From contig NZ_ONZG01000004.1 in the NCBI RefSeq assembly GCF_900302455.1, positions 372,001 through 436,000 of the forward strand: DNA of 64,000 nt, given 5' to 3'. Position numbers and translations under genes: made by a program. This stretch comes from Falsiruegeria mediterranea M17. GTDB lineage: Bacteria; Pseudomonadota; Alphaproteobacteria; Rhodobacterales; Rhodobacteraceae. Shown piece by piece: positions 33,599 through 42,551 of the stretch (the first letter of the stretch is position 1; each line of letters opens with the position of its first letter). Below the pieces are notes generated by a model. It searched no databases. It was given only the letters and a program-made list of their open reading frames with translations, and was not told the origin of the DNA.

Positions 33599-34531
33599 AT
33601 GGACGTTATTCTGCACATCGGCGCACATCGGTGCGCGACCACCACTTTTCAGGCCTACATGCGCGACAATGCTGAACGCCTTAGGCAGAGCGGAACGGTG
33701 TTTTGGGGGCCGTACCGGACACGCAATGGGCTATTCAACGGGATTGTTCCGAACAAGATGCCGCCTCTGCGCAAGAACCTCCAGAAACGCAGCGCGGGGC
33801 GTGTGCAGATAAACCTGGACAGCTGCGCCGCACGGGGCGCCAAGCGTCTGGTGGTCAGCGAGGAGAACATGCTGGGCTCGGTCCGGCAGAACCTGCGAGA
33901 CAAGGCGCTGTATCTGGGCGCCGGTGAACGCATGGCGCGTTATGCGCAAGCCTTTGATGGTCGGGTTACGGATGTCATGCTGAACATTCGCGGGCTCGAC
34001 CTGTATTGGGCGTCTGCGCTTGGCTATGGGTTGACCCGTGGACGTGGGGTTCCTGATGCCGAAGCGCTGGACCGGATCGCTTACGGGCTGCGCACATGGC
34101 GCGATGTGATCACCGATGTCAGCTGTGCTGTACCCGGCGCGCGACTTTGGGTGCTGCCGTTTGAGAGTTTTCAGGGGCGACCCGACGCGCAGCTGCGCTC
34201 GGTCCTGGGCTGCACCGTGCCGTCGGCGCGCAGCGACGTGCGGTTGAACGCAACGCCGCGCCTGCCCCAATTGCGGCGCAGCCTGCCGCGCAACATCTCG
34301 CGCAAGCTGCCCAAGGGCAGCGGTCGCTGGTTGCCGTTTACCGAACGACAGACCGCTGCCCTGCGCGAGGCTTATGCAGACGATTTGATGTGGTTGACCT
34401 CTGGTGCCGATGGAACGGCCTGGCTGGTCTACGACCCGGACAAAAAACCGGTGGGGCAAACCCCGCCAACGACGAACAGAACAAGAGGAAGACGTAATGA
34501 CCAAGACCGACGAATGGCGGGCGCTGGCTGA
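33599..34531 (+). CDS. Sulfotransferase-like hypothetical protein
   Basis: A 310-residue protein starting at MDVILHIG (ATG 33599, AAGGCGAG upstream); an ATG at 33536 is an alternative. The N-terminal [17 protein letters not shown] resembles the PAPS-binding loop of sulfotransferase-like proteins (usually HIGxxKTGTT-like), although Arg replaces the usual Lys. [11 protein letters not shown] and [17 protein letters not shown] fit the same fold, so the assignment is tentative. The last 35 bases overlap the start of the mutase gene, and the tail ([19 protein letters not shown]) is low-complexity, so the natural end may differ. Confidence 0.55.
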   Translation: MDVILHIGAHRCATTTFQAYMRDNAERLRQSGTVFWGPYRTRNGLFNGIVPNKMPPLRKNLQKRSAGRVQINLDSCAARGAKRLVVSEENMLGSVRQNLRDKALYLGAGERMARYAQAFDGRVTDVMLNIRGLDLYWASALGYGLTRGRGVPDAEALDRIAYGLRTWRDVITDVSCAVPGARLWVLPFESFQGRPDAQLRSVLGCTVPSARSDVRLNATPRLPQLRRSLPRNISRKLPKGSGRWLPFTERQTAALREAYADDLMWLTSGADGTAWLVYDPDKKPVGQTPPTTNRTRGRRNDQDRRMAGAG

Positions 34532-36623
34532 AAAAGAGCTGCGCGGCCGCCCGGTTGACGATTTGACCTGGACGACGCTGGAAGGCATCGACGTCAAGCC
34601 GCTCTATACCGAAGAAGACACCGCGGACCTGCCACATATGGGCACCTTGCCCGGCGTGGGTCCGTTCACCCGGGGCGTCAAGGCGACCATGTATGCAGGC
34701 CGCCCCTGGACGATCCGGCAGTACGCGGGTTTTTCGACCGCCGAGGAATCGAACGCTTTTTACCGCCGCAACCTGGCCGCCGGTCAGCAGGGCGTCTCTG
34801 TCGCCTTCGACTTGGCCACCCACCGTGGCTATGACAGCGACCACCCCCGTGTGGTTGGTGACGTCGGCAAGGCGGGCGTTGCCATTGACTCAGTCGAAGA
34901 TATGAAGGTGCTGTTTGACGGCATCCCGCTCGACAAGGTTTCGGTCTCGATGACCATGAACGGCGCCGTGATCCCGATCCTCGCGAGCTTCATCGTCGCG
35001 GGCGAAGAGCAGGGTCATGACAAGAGCTTGCTGGCGGGCACCATTCAGAACGACATTCTGAAAGAGTTCATGGTGCGCAACACCTATATCTATCCGCCGG
35101 AACCCTCGATGCGGATCATTTCGGACATCATCGAATACACCTCGAACGAGATGCCGAAATTCAACTCGATCTCGATCTCGGGCTACCATATGCAAGAGGC
35201 CGGGGCGAACCTGGTGCAGGAGCTGGCCTATACCATCGCTGATGGCCGCGAATACGTGCGCGCGGCGATCAATGCTGGCATGGATGTGGACAAGTTCGCG
35301 GGCCGCCTGTCGTTCTTCTTTGCCATCGGCATGAACTTCTTCATGGAGATCGCGAAACTGCGGGCCGCGCGGACCCTGTGGCACCGCGTCATGACCGAGT
35401 TTGGCGCAAAATCCGAACGCTCGAAAATGCTGCGCACCCATTGCCAGACCTCGGGCGTGTCGTTGCAGGAACAAGACCCCTATAACAACGTCATCCGCAC
35501 CGCGTATGAGGCGATGTCGGCGGTGCTGGGCGGCACTCAGTCGCTGCACACCAACGCTCTGGACGAGGCGATTGCGTTGCCCACCGATTTCTCGGCCCGT
35601 ATCGCGCGCAATACCCAGCTGGTGCTGCAAGAAGAAACCGGCGTGACCAATGTGGTCGATCCTTTGGCTGGCTCTTACTACATCGAAAGCTTGACGGCCG
35701 AGCTGGTCGACAAGGCTTGGGCGCTGATGGAAGAGGTCGAGGAAATGGGCGGCATGACCAAGGCCGTCGAATCCGGCATGCCCAAACTGCGGATCGAGGA
35801 ATCGGCGGCGCGCCGTCAAGCGATGATCGACCGCGGCGAAGAGGTGGTTGTTGGCGTCAACAAATACCGCAAGGAAAAAGAAGACCCGATCGACATTCTG
35901 GACGTCGACAACATGGCGGTGCGCGACAGCCAGATCGCGCGTTTGCAAAAGATGCGTGCCGAGCGCGACGAAGCCGCCTGTCAGGGCGCGTTGGACGAAC
36001 TGACCCGTCGCGCCAAAGAGGGCGGCAACGTTTTGGAAGCCGCGGTCGAAGCCGCCCGCCACCGGGCCTCTGTGGGAGAGATCAGCATGGCAATGGAAAA
36101 AGAATTCGGTCGTCACCGCGCCGAAGTCAAAACGCTGGCAGGTGTCTATGGCGCGGCCTATGAAGGCGACGAAGGCTTTGCCGCGATCCAGAAAAGCATC
36201 GACGAGTTCGCCGAGGCCGAAGGTCGCCGCCCGCGTCTGCTGGTGGTCAAGATGGGCCAGGACGGGCACGACCGCGGCGCCAAGGTGATTGCGACGGCCT
36301 TTGCCGACATCGGCTTTGACGTCGATGTGGGGCCGCTGTTCCAAACGCCCGCCGAGGCGGCGCAGGATGCGGTCGACAACGACGTGCACGTCATCGGCAT
36401 TTCGTCTCAGGCGGCAGGTCACAAGACATTGGCCCCGCAACTGGTCGAAGAACTGAAGAAGGCGGGCGCCGGGGATATCATCGTGATCTGTGGCGGTGTG
36501 ATCCCGCAGCAGGACTACCAGTTCCTTTATGACAACGGGGTCAAGGCAATCTTTGGTCCGGGCACCAACATCCCCGAAGCAGCGCAGGACATTCTGAAGC
36601 TGATCGGCGAAGCGCGTAGCTAA
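34497..36623 (+). CDS. mcm: Methylmalonyl-CoA mutase
   Basis: A 708-residue B12-dependent mutase converting (R)-methylmalonyl-CoA to succinyl-CoA. The N-terminal TIM barrel binds the CoA substrate (about residues 60-400: [21 protein letters not shown], then [17 protein letters not shown]). The C-terminal cobalamin domain has the D-x-H-x2-G motif at D589-G-H591-DRG594 and later [16 protein letters not shown]. It is a single-chain homodimer type. ATG 34497 follows AAGAGG. The start lies inside the tail of the preceding ORF. An epimerase gene is not present nearby. Its cofactor links it to the cobalamin riboswitch at the right edge only in function. Confidence 0.97.
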   Translation: MTKTDEWRALAEKELRGRPVDDLTWTTLEGIDVKPLYTEEDTADLPHMGTLPGVGPFTRGVKATMYAGRPWTIRQYAGFSTAEESNAFYRRNLAAGQQGVSVAFDLATHRGYDSDHPRVVGDVGKAGVAIDSVEDMKVLFDGIPLDKVSVSMTMNGAVIPILASFIVAGEEQGHDKSLLAGTIQNDILKEFMVRNTYIYPPEPSMRIISDIIEYTSNEMPKFNSISISGYHMQEAGANLVQELAYTIADGREYVRAAINAGMDVDKFAGRLSFFFAIGMNFFMEIAKLRAARTLWHRVMTEFGAKSERSKMLRTHCQTSGVSLQEQDPYNNVIRTAYEAMSAVLGGTQSLHTNALDEAIALPTDFSARIARNTQLVLQEETGVTNVVDPLAGSYYIESLTAELVDKAWALMEEVEEMGGMTKAVESGMPKLRIEESAARRQAMIDRGEEVVVGVNKYRKEKEDPIDILDVDNMAVRDSQIARLQKMRAERDEAACQGALDELTRRAKEGGNVLEAAVEAARHRASVGEISMAMEKEFGRHRAEVKTLAGVYGAAYEGDEGFAAIQKSIDEFAEAEGRRPRLLVVKMGQDGHDRGAKVIATAFADIGFDVDVGPLFQTPAEAAQDAVDNDVHVIGISSQAAGHKTLAPQLVEELKKAGAGDIIVICGGVIPQQDYQFLYDNGVKAIFGPGTNIPEAAQDILKLIGEARS

Positions 36624-36631
36624 TCGTTAGG

Positions 36632-36652
36632 GAGGGGGCTGTCTGCCCCCTC
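36632..36652 (+). terminator. Hairpin after the mutase gene
   Basis: GAGGGGGC (36632-36639) pairs with GCCCCCTC (36645-36652) around five bases, directly after the stop. There is no T-run; it may protect the mRNA end. A better terminator follows at 36707. Confidence 0.5.
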
Positions 36653-36706
36653 TGCTCAAGCTTTCAGCATGAGCATTCACCCCCGACCGTATTTTGAAAC
36701 AAGAAG

Positions 36707-36736
36707 AAGCAGCGGGCCTTGGCGCGCTGCTTTTTT
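36707..36736 (+). terminator. Intrinsic terminator between mutase and VOC gene
   Basis: AAGCAGCG (36707-36714) pairs with CGCTGCTT (36725-36732), followed by a run of T up to 36736. It lies only 30 bases before the VOC gene, which must therefore use a promoter overlapping or following it. Confidence 0.85.
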
Positions 36737-36767
36737 CATGGCTAAGTCCGGGTAGGAGGACCCGAGA

Positions 36768-37376
36768 ATGAAGTTGGATCATCTTGCTGTTGCGGGCGCA
36801 ACGTTGGACGAGGCTGTGGCTCATGTCGAAAAGGCGCTTGGCGTGTCGATGGGGCCTGGTGGGCAGCATCCGCGATATGGAACCCACAACCGGCTGATCG
36901 GGCTGGAGGGTGGTCTGTATCTTGAGGCGATTGCTGTTGATCCATCTGTTGACCCTCAGGACCAACCACGGTGGTTCGATCTTGACCGGTTTGAGGGACC
37001 TGCACGCCTGACCAACTGGATTTTGCGCGCCGATGACCTGATGGCCGAGCAGGCGCAACTGCCGGACCACGCGCAACGGGTGGTCGAGATGCAGCGCGGC
37101 GATCTGCAATGGCTCATGACGGTGCCGCTGGACGGAATTCTGCCCTTCGACAACCTGTGCCCGGCTGTGCTGCAGTGGTTGGGAACACCGCCGGCAGGCT
37201 CTATGGCGCCTTCGGGGTGCTCTCTGGATCGATTGATCTTGTCGCATCCTGAGGCCCGGGAGCTTGGCAAGCTTGTCGAGGTCCTGATCCGTGACACGCG
37301 GATTGTGGTCGAGGCCGGAGCACCTGGCCTGAGGGCCGAGTTCACCACGCCGTCTGGCCCAAGGGTTCTGGCATGA
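36768..37376 (+). CDS. VOC/glyoxalase-like protein
   Basis: A 202-residue vicinal-oxygen-chelate fold protein. The N-terminus [24 protein letters not shown] and [24 protein letters not shown] match Glyoxalase_3-type proteins, which bind a metal and act on small carbonyl or phenolic compounds. It is not methylmalonyl-CoA epimerase, which is shorter and has a different motif, although it lies right after the mutase. It overlaps the GNAT gene by four bases (ATGA), so the two are coupled. Confidence 0.8.
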   Translation: MKLDHLAVAGATLDEAVAHVEKALGVSMGPGGQHPRYGTHNRLIGLEGGLYLEAIAVDPSVDPQDQPRWFDLDRFEGPARLTNWILRADDLMAEQAQLPDHAQRVVEMQRGDLQWLMTVPLDGILPFDNLCPAVLQWLGTPPAGSMAPSGCSLDRLILSHPEARELGKLVEVLIRDTRIVVEAGAPGLRAEFTTPSGPRVLA

Positions 37377-37855
37377 TCATCCGGCAGGCGCAGGACGGGG
37401 ATGCAGGGGCAATCGCCGAGATCACCAACGCCATCATCCGCGACACCACGATCACCTTTACCACCATCGAAAAAGATGTGGCCGAGATTGCAGACACCAT
37501 TTCGGCGCGCGGGCCTTGCTTCTTGGTCGCAGAAATGGACGGGCACGTTGCGGGTTTTGCGACCTACGGTGCATTTCGGGGCGGACCGGGATATGCAAAG
37601 ACCAAAGAGCATTCGATCCAGTTGGCCCCACGGGCCAGGGGGGCAGGCGTGGGACGCGCCTTGATGGCCGCACTGGAACAGGTGGCGCGGGATGACGGCG
37701 TGCATGTATTTGTCGCAGGGGTGAGCAGCAGCAACCCCAATGGTGTGGCCTTTCACACGGCTATTGGGTTTCACGAGGTAGGGCGTATGCCGCAGGTTGG
37801 GTGCAAGTGGGAAACGTACCTTGATCTGATCCTGATGCAGAAAATTCTGACCTAG
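37373..37855 (+). CDS. GNAT acetyltransferase (phosphinothricin/methionine sulfone type)
   Basis: A 160-residue GNAT acetyltransferase. [21 protein letters not shown] is the typical opening of phosphinothricin-type N-acetyltransferases, and [23 protein letters not shown] is the acetyl-CoA loop (R/Q-x2-G-x-G). The end, [24 protein letters not shown], contains the family's substrate-side residues. It may acetylate amino acid analogues such as methionine sulfoximine, but its natural substrate is open. Its start overlaps the VOC stop. Confidence 0.85.
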   Translation: MIIRQAQDGDAGAIAEITNAIIRDTTITFTTIEKDVAEIADTISARGPCFLVAEMDGHVAGFATYGAFRGGPGYAKTKEHSIQLAPRARGAGVGRALMAALEQVARDDGVHVFVAGVSSSNPNGVAFHTAIGFHEVGRMPQVGCKWETYLDLILMQKILT

Positions 37856-37920
37856 GGTCTTGATCCTGGTGCCACTAAGACGCACCTGACAAAGGGTTTT
37901 CTCCACGATAGGGTAACTCC

Positions 37921-38601
37921 ATGTCTTTATGGTCCCGCATCACCGACGCGCTCAGCGCACTGGCCCAGGGCGAAAGCCTTAGCCAAGTTTTCGAAAAGCT
38001 GCGCACGCCGCCCGAGCGGTCGGTGGCCTTTGCCATCGCCGTGATCGCGCTTGGCGCCAAGATGGCCAAAGCCGACGGGCAGGTCACCCGCGACGAGGTC
38101 ACCGCCTTTCGCGAAGTGTTCCAGATCGCGCGTGATGATGAGGCTGGCGCGGCGCGCGTGTTCAATATGGCGCGTACGGATGTGGCGGGCTATCGTGACT
38201 ATGCCCAGCAGATCAAGACGATGTTTGCCGAGGATCGTCAGACCCTGAATGACCTGATGGAGGGGTTGTTTCACATCGCCATGGCGGATGGGTTCTACCA
38301 CCCCAACGAGAATGAGTTCCTGGGCGATGTGGCCGGGATCTTTGGCCTGAGTGAGGCGCAATTTCTCGGTCTTAGGGCCCGTTTTGTACCCGATGCGCCC
38401 AATGACCCCTTCATGGTTCTGGGGGTCGAACCGGACATGCCGCTGCCCGAAATTCGCAAGGTCTGGCGCAAGCTGGTACGCGAAACCCACCCCGATGCGA
38501 TGATCGCGCGCGGGGTTCCAGAAGAGGCGATCAAACTGGCGGAAAAGCGCATGATCGACATCAACCGCGCCTGGGACGAGATCAATGGCGCGCGGGTCTG
38601 A
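37921..38601 (+). CDS. DjlA-like protein with TerB and J domains
   Basis: A 226-residue protein. The TerB-like helical domain covers about residues 30-145 (GAKMAKADGQVTRDEVTAF, then FHIAMADGFYHPNENEFL; both carry the acidic TerB metal pattern). A J domain ends the protein (about 160-225: DPFMVLGVEPDMPLPEIRK, then RETHPDAMIARG with the essential His-Pro-Asp). It would act as a co-chaperone for DnaK. It lacks the membrane anchor of E. coli DjlA. It precedes the nuclease-fold gene by three bases and may be co-transcribed with it. Confidence 0.85.
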   Translation: MSLWSRITDALSALAQGESLSQVFEKLRTPPERSVAFAIAVIALGAKMAKADGQVTRDEVTAFREVFQIARDDEAGAARVFNMARTDVAGYRDYAQQIKTMFAEDRQTLNDLMEGLFHIAMADGFYHPNENEFLGDVAGIFGLSEAQFLGLRARFVPDAPNDPFMVLGVEPDMPLPEIRKVWRKLVRETHPDAMIARGVPEEAIKLAEKRMIDINRAWDEINGARV

Positions 38602-38604
38602 TCC

Positions 38605-39609
38605 ATGCGCGTGGCCACCTACAATGTCGAGTGGTTCGCCAATCTCTTTGATAAGGATGACCAACTGATTGCCGACGACAGCTGGTCGGGGCGCCACGGC
38701 GTCACGCGGGTGCAGCAGATTGAGGCTTTGGCTAAGGTGTTCACCGCACTCGACGCGGACATCGTGCTGATTGTAGAGGCGCCCAACACCGGCAAGCGGC
38801 AGAGCACGGTGCGGGCGCTTGATCATTTTGTTCAGGCCTTTGGGCTGCGCACCAGCAAGGCCTTGATGGGGTTTCCCAATGACACCCATCAAGAGATTGC
38901 GGTTCTTTATGACCCGGACCGTCTGACCGTGCATCATGATCCCAAAGGGGATGAAACCGGCAAGAAAGGCAGCGCCGAGGCACCGCGGTTCGACGGAACC
39001 TTCCGCATAGATCTGGACATCGACGCGACCGAGGATCTGGTGCGGTTTTCCAAGCCGCCCCTTGAGTTGGCGGTGCAGACAGCAGCCGGATCGCAGTTTC
39101 GGATGATTGGCGTGCATCTCAAATCCAAGGCGCCGCATGGGGCCAAGACGCGCGATGAGGTGATCCGCCGGTCGATCGCAAACCGGCGCAAACAGCTGGC
39201 GCAGGCGATCTGGCTGCGGCAACGGGTGGAGGCCCATCAGGCGCGAGGCGAAGAGGTTATCCTGTTGGGGGATCTGAACGACGGTCCGGGGTTGGATGAA
39301 TTCGAAAACCTTTTTGGCAGGTCCTCGGTCGAGATCCTGCTGGATGCGGGCCTTTATGATCCTCACCCCTATGCGACGGAACAGGGACAAAAACAGGTCA
39401 CCGCCCGGTTTGAAAACCCGGAAACCGGCAGCACGCTGGAGGCTTTGCTGGACTACATCCTTGTCACTTCGACCATTCAGAACCGCCACCCGGAATGGAA
39501 AATCTGGCATCCTGATCGATGCGCAGACTGTCAGGCGTCGCCAGAGCTGCAACAGGCGCTGCGGCTCGCGTCGGATCATTTCCCGGTGACGCTGGACGTT
39601 GATCTTTGA
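38605..39609 (+). CDS. Endonuclease/exonuclease/phosphatase family protein
   Basis: A 334-residue EEP-fold protein. The N-terminus RVATYNVEWFANLF carries the Asn, LIVEAPNTGKR carries the metal-binding Glu, GVHLKSKAPHG and ILLGDLNDGP carry the central catalytic His/Asp-x-Asn, and SDHFPVTLDVDL at the end carries the Asp-His dyad. All active-site residues appear intact. Substrate may be nucleic acid, a phosphoester or a lipid; no signal peptide is seen. It starts three bases after the DjlA-like gene. Confidence 0.85.
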   Translation: MRVATYNVEWFANLFDKDDQLIADDSWSGRHGVTRVQQIEALAKVFTALDADIVLIVEAPNTGKRQSTVRALDHFVQAFGLRTSKALMGFPNDTHQEIAVLYDPDRLTVHHDPKGDETGKKGSAEAPRFDGTFRIDLDIDATEDLVRFSKPPLELAVQTAAGSQFRMIGVHLKSKAPHGAKTRDEVIRRSIANRRKQLAQAIWLRQRVEAHQARGEEVILLGDLNDGPGLDEFENLFGRSSVEILLDAGLYDPHPYATEQGQKQVTARFENPETGSTLEALLDYILVTSTIQNRHPEWKIWHPDRCADCQASPELQQALRLASDHFPVTLDVDL

Positions 39610-39630
39610 ATGGGGCCGCGAAGGTCTTAT

Positions 39631-40023
39631 ATGGAAGCCATGAAACACATCCTTATGCTATCCATGGTCGGGTTGTTGATGACTGCACCGCTTCAGGCGC
39701 AGGACACGGGTGGTGAACCGGACGAGAAATCCCTGATGGAGCAGGGCGCTGAACTGTTTTTCAAGGGGTTGCGTCAAGAGATGGAGCCAGCACTTGAAAG
39801 TATGCTGGAGATGGCCGAACAGTTTGGCCCGTCGATGTTGAGCTTTCTGGAACAGATGGGCCCGGCGCTTGCCGATCTGGTGGACCAGGTGCAGGACTGG
39901 AGCGCCTATCACGCGCCGGAAATGCTGCCCAATGGCGATATCATCATTCGCAAGAAGCGGCCCGAAGAACAGGTGCCGGAAACGGTTGAGCCAGACGGAG
40001 CGCCAGAGCAGACCGACATCTGA
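39631..40023 (+). CDS. Small exported protein of unknown function
   Basis: A 130-residue protein. I chose ATG 39631 because AAGG lies six bases upstream; ATG 39640 is close and also possible. The signal peptide is KHILMLSMVGLLMTAPLQAQ. The mature part has acidic helices (LMEQGAELFFKGLRQEMEPAL, with repeated Leu/Met/Glu) and then a tail IIIRKKRPEEQVPETVEPDG. It is probably periplasmic. I do not recognise a defined domain, although similar short proteins occur in roseobacters. It follows the EEP gene by 21 bases. Confidence 0.65.
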   Translation: MEAMKHILMLSMVGLLMTAPLQAQDTGGEPDEKSLMEQGAELFFKGLRQEMEPALESMLEMAEQFGPSMLSFLEQMGPALADLVDQVQDWSAYHAPEMLPNGDIIIRKKRPEEQVPETVEPDGAPEQTDI

Positions 40024-40085
40024 GTGCTTGGCCGAAAGGCTCCTGCGCCCGCGCCAACCTGACTTCGTCAGCTCAGCGAACGGCC

Positions 40086-40183
40086 TTGGGCCGGGTGCCT
40101 CGCTTGTCGCTCGGCGCGGTTCCGCTTGAAACGCCTGGTTTCCTACAAACGCCATCCGCCGAGCGAAGCGAGGCCCGGCCCAA
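40086..40183. repeat. Large imperfect inverted repeat in intergenic DNA
   Basis: The left arm (40086-40116) and the right arm (40157-40183) pair over most of their length: TTGGGCCGGGTGCCTCGC against GCGAGGCCCGGCCCAA, then CGCTT(GT)CGCTCGGCG against CGCCGAGCGAAGCG. Each arm has two-base bulges. The left arm repeats the motif seen at 9340-9360. It lies between the small exported protein gene and ppx (convergent). Confidence 0.6.
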
Positions 40184-40191
40184 CGGGAGGC

Positions 40192-40211
40192 GATGTCCCG
40201 CAAGGGACATC
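40192..40211. repeat. Perfect hairpin with GCAA loop
   Basis: GATGTCCC pairs perfectly with GGGACATC around the GNRA-type loop GCAA. It follows the large inverted repeat in the same 230-base intergenic region. With no T-run, it may be an RNA-stabilising element or part of the repeat unit. Confidence 0.55.
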
Positions 40212-40253
40212 AACGACGGGCGGGAGGGCCCCCGAAATGGAGGTACAAATGCC

Positions 40254-41870
40254 TTAGGCGCGCCGTTTGACGACCAGTTCGGCCTCAAGGGTCTGCGCCA
40301 GCGACTTCAATCGGGCCTCTCCAACTTCGCCATAAAGCGCTCGCGAGGAATTGGGCAGAAGCAGTTCCAGCTGCTTTTTCTTTGGATACCACTTCAAATT
40401 GCCCAATTCGGCGTCCTTTTGCATCCACAGCATCGCACCGAACCGCATAGCCTTGCCGAGGATCTCGGCCTGCTTCTGTTCTTTCTCGTCCAGCAACTCA
40501 TAGAGCGGTTCGAACCGGTTGCCTTCGCGCTTGTTGCGATAGCGATGCTGCAACGCCAGCCCAAGGAAGACCCGTTCCGAGTGTTTCAACCCGCCGAGGT
40601 TGGCGCGGGTGGCGTTGTCGAAACAAACCTCGGCGCGATAGTCGGGATGGGCACGCCAGCTCACATCATGCAGCAGGCAGGCCGCCTTTACCAAACGAAT
40701 GCGTGACTTGGGCGCGGATTTGAACAGCGGCATGACGAAGTCAAACAACTGTTTGCCAAAACCGGGCAATCGGGCGTCTTTGGATTCGGCGAAATAACAG
40801 CTTTCGATCAGCGGGTCGCGCTTGCGCAGGCGCAGGGGCATCTGCTCATACAGCAGCCCCTCGCGAATACCGTAGCTCGAGATCGCAATGTCCTTGGGTT
40901 TGAACGTGCGCAGCAATCGAACCAGCACATCCGCCGCAAAAGGCACCAGTGCCATGCGGGACGACGACACTCCGGCGGCGCTGCGGATTTTGTCCGCATT
41001 GCCGGTTTCGATAAACTTTACCGTCTCACGGACATCGTGGGCGGTCATGCGGTATTCGTGCAGAACCTTGAGCGGATAGCCCCGGCGCAGCATGTCGATG
41101 CGCGCAATCGCGCGCCAGCTGCCGCCAACCAGGAACAGGCGATCGCGTTGGGGGCCCATTTGGTCGCGCAGCCCCTCCATCACTTCCTTGATGTGTGCCC
41201 GCCGTCCCTTGCGGCCCCCTTTGATGTCACGCAGCTTGAGGGGCCCCAGGGATGAGGTCACGCGCCGACCCACCGTGTTGTCGGAAATCTCGGCGAGTTC
41301 CATGGACGAGCCGCCTATGTCGCAGATCAGGCCATAGGCCCCGGGCCAACCGAGCAAGACGCCTTGGGCCGACAGTCGCGCTTCTTCCTGGCCGTCGATG
41401 ACCTGGATGTGCAGGCCGGTCTGCTCCAGCACTTCGGCGCAAAATTCCCGCCCGTCTTCGGCGTCACGCACGGCTGCGGTGGCGACCACGTGCAGGGGGG
41501 GCAGTTCCAGGCCCTTGGCTAGATGTTGGAACCGTTCCAGCGCCGCAAGCGCCCGTTCACGTCCCTTCGGGTTCAATCGTCCAGTGTCCGACAGGCCCGC
41601 GCCAAGGGCGCACATGATCTTTTCATTGTAGAAATAGGCAGGCGAGCGCGCCGCGCCGTCAAAGACCACCATCCGGACCGAATTCGAACCGACATCGACC
41701 ACGCCGATCCGGGACAAATGCCGGACGCTCGGATCATCAAACAGCGGGCGGCCAAATACGCCCCATTCGGGCGCGCTTTCATCAGTGAGCAGATCCATGT
41801 CGTCCCCAGATAGATCATGGTCAGAGTGCGAGATTGCAGGGTCTGCGTCAATTGTCATGGTGGTCTGCAT
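40254..41870 (-). CDS. ppx: Exopolyphosphatase/GppA family phosphatase
   Basis: A 538-residue Ppx/GppA-family protein. The ASKHA-type ATPase/phosphatase core begins at RIGVVDVGSNSVRMVVFD (about residue 54) and contains GLICDIGGSSMELAEI. A C-terminal HD-like region follows (DVSWRAHPDYRAEVCFDNAT). The enzyme would split polyphosphate or convert pppGpp to ppGpp. The first 50 residues are an extension rich in Asp/Ser of unknown use. It is the last gene of perM-hdaA-ppx, only eight bases after hdaA. A polyphosphate kinase gene, often present in this neighbourhood, is absent. Confidence 0.9.
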   Translation of the reverse strand: MQTTMTIDADPAISHSDHDLSGDDMDLLTDESAPEWGVFGRPLFDDPSVRHLSRIGVVDVGSNSVRMVVFDGAARSPAYFYNEKIMCALGAGLSDTGRLNPKGRERALAALERFQHLAKGLELPPLHVVATAAVRDAEDGREFCAEVLEQTGLHIQVIDGQEEARLSAQGVLLGWPGAYGLICDIGGSSMELAEISDNTVGRRVTSSLGPLKLRDIKGGRKGRRAHIKEVMEGLRDQMGPQRDRLFLVGGSWRAIARIDMLRRGYPLKVLHEYRMTAHDVRETVKFIETGNADKIRSAAGVSSSRMALVPFAADVLVRLLRTFKPKDIAISSYGIREGLLYEQMPLRLRKRDPLIESCYFAESKDARLPGFGKQLFDFVMPLFKSAPKSRIRLVKAACLLHDVSWRAHPDYRAEVCFDNATRANLGGLKHSERVFLGLALQHRYRNKREGNRFEPLYELLDEKEQKQAEILGKAMRFGAMLWMQKDAELGNLKWYPKKKQLELLLPNSSRALYGEVGEARLKSLAQTLEAELVVKRRA

Positions 41871-41878
41871 CCAAAGGG

Positions 41879-42550
41879 TCAGAGGGTGTCATCATTCAGC
41901 AACCGGATCGCAAGCGCCCGGGTGATGGTGCGTTTTTCGGCCAGCGCCACGCGGTCCAGGCGTTCCACCACCTGGGCGGCAGTGTCGAATTGCCGGTCCA
42001 TGTGTTTGACGAGGTAGGAAATCACCTCGGGCTTGGGGCTAAGCTGGCGGTCAACAAAGAGCTTGGCCAACACAGCACAAAGGAGCGCGTCATCGGGGGG
42101 ATCAAGCGCGACGTGATGTGCCCCCTGGATGCGGCTTTGCAGGTCGGGCAGGGGCATTTCCCAGAACCGGGGCGCCAGGCGACCGGTCATCAGCAGGGTG
42201 TGCCCCTCGGCCAGGGTCAGATTGTGCAGGTGAAACAGGGCCTTCTGCTTTTCCAGATCATCAGCGACAAAAGGCACATCCTCGACCGCGATGGGGCCGG
42301 TGGCCAAATCCGGCACCGCGTCATAGGTCAGATCGCGTGCATTCACGATACGCCCGCCGGTCTCGCCTGCCCAGACGTGAGCGAGGTGGGTTTTGCCAGC
42401 CCCAGCGGGGCCTGTCAGCACCAGCTTGTTGCCCGGCCAGCTTGAGGCCGAAATCATCGCAACCGCCAGCGCGTTGGCAGGCGAGACAAAGAAATCCTCT
42501 CGCCCCAGAGCCGTCTTGGCGGGGAGATCGAAACTCAGCTGTTCGGCCAT
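41879..42550 (-). CDS. hdaA: DnaA-related regulatory ATPase HdaA
   Basis: A 223-residue AAA+ protein resembling the DnaA ATPase domain without its DNA-binding end. LVLTGPAGAGKTHLAHVWA is the Walker A region (about residues 41-60), and the start MAEQLSFDLPAK includes the QLSFDL clamp-binding motif that ties Hda to the beta clamp. In alphaproteobacteria HdaA promotes ATP hydrolysis by DnaA and prevents over-initiation. I take ATG 42550, one base after the perM stop, over the longer open frame. It forms an operon with perM and ppx. Confidence 0.9.
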   Translation of the reverse strand: MAEQLSFDLPAKTALGREDFFVSPANALAVAMISASSWPGNKLVLTGPAGAGKTHLAHVWAGETGGRIVNARDLTYDAVPDLATGPIAVEDVPFVADDLEKQKALFHLHNLTLAEGHTLLMTGRLAPRFWEMPLPDLQSRIQGAHHVALDPPDDALLCAVLAKLFVDRQLSPKPEVISYLVKHMDRQFDTAAQVVERLDRVALAEKRTITRALAIRLLNDDTL

Positions 42551-42551
42551 T

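Noticed and set aside
34890-36440. A 516-codon open frame opposite the mutase gene
   Set aside because: Antisense shadow of a gene whose identity is certain.
36768-37376. VOC gene after the mutase as methylmalonyl-CoA epimerase
   Set aside because: It is longer than known epimerases, and its sequence follows the Glyoxalase_3 type; a terminator also separates it from the mutase.
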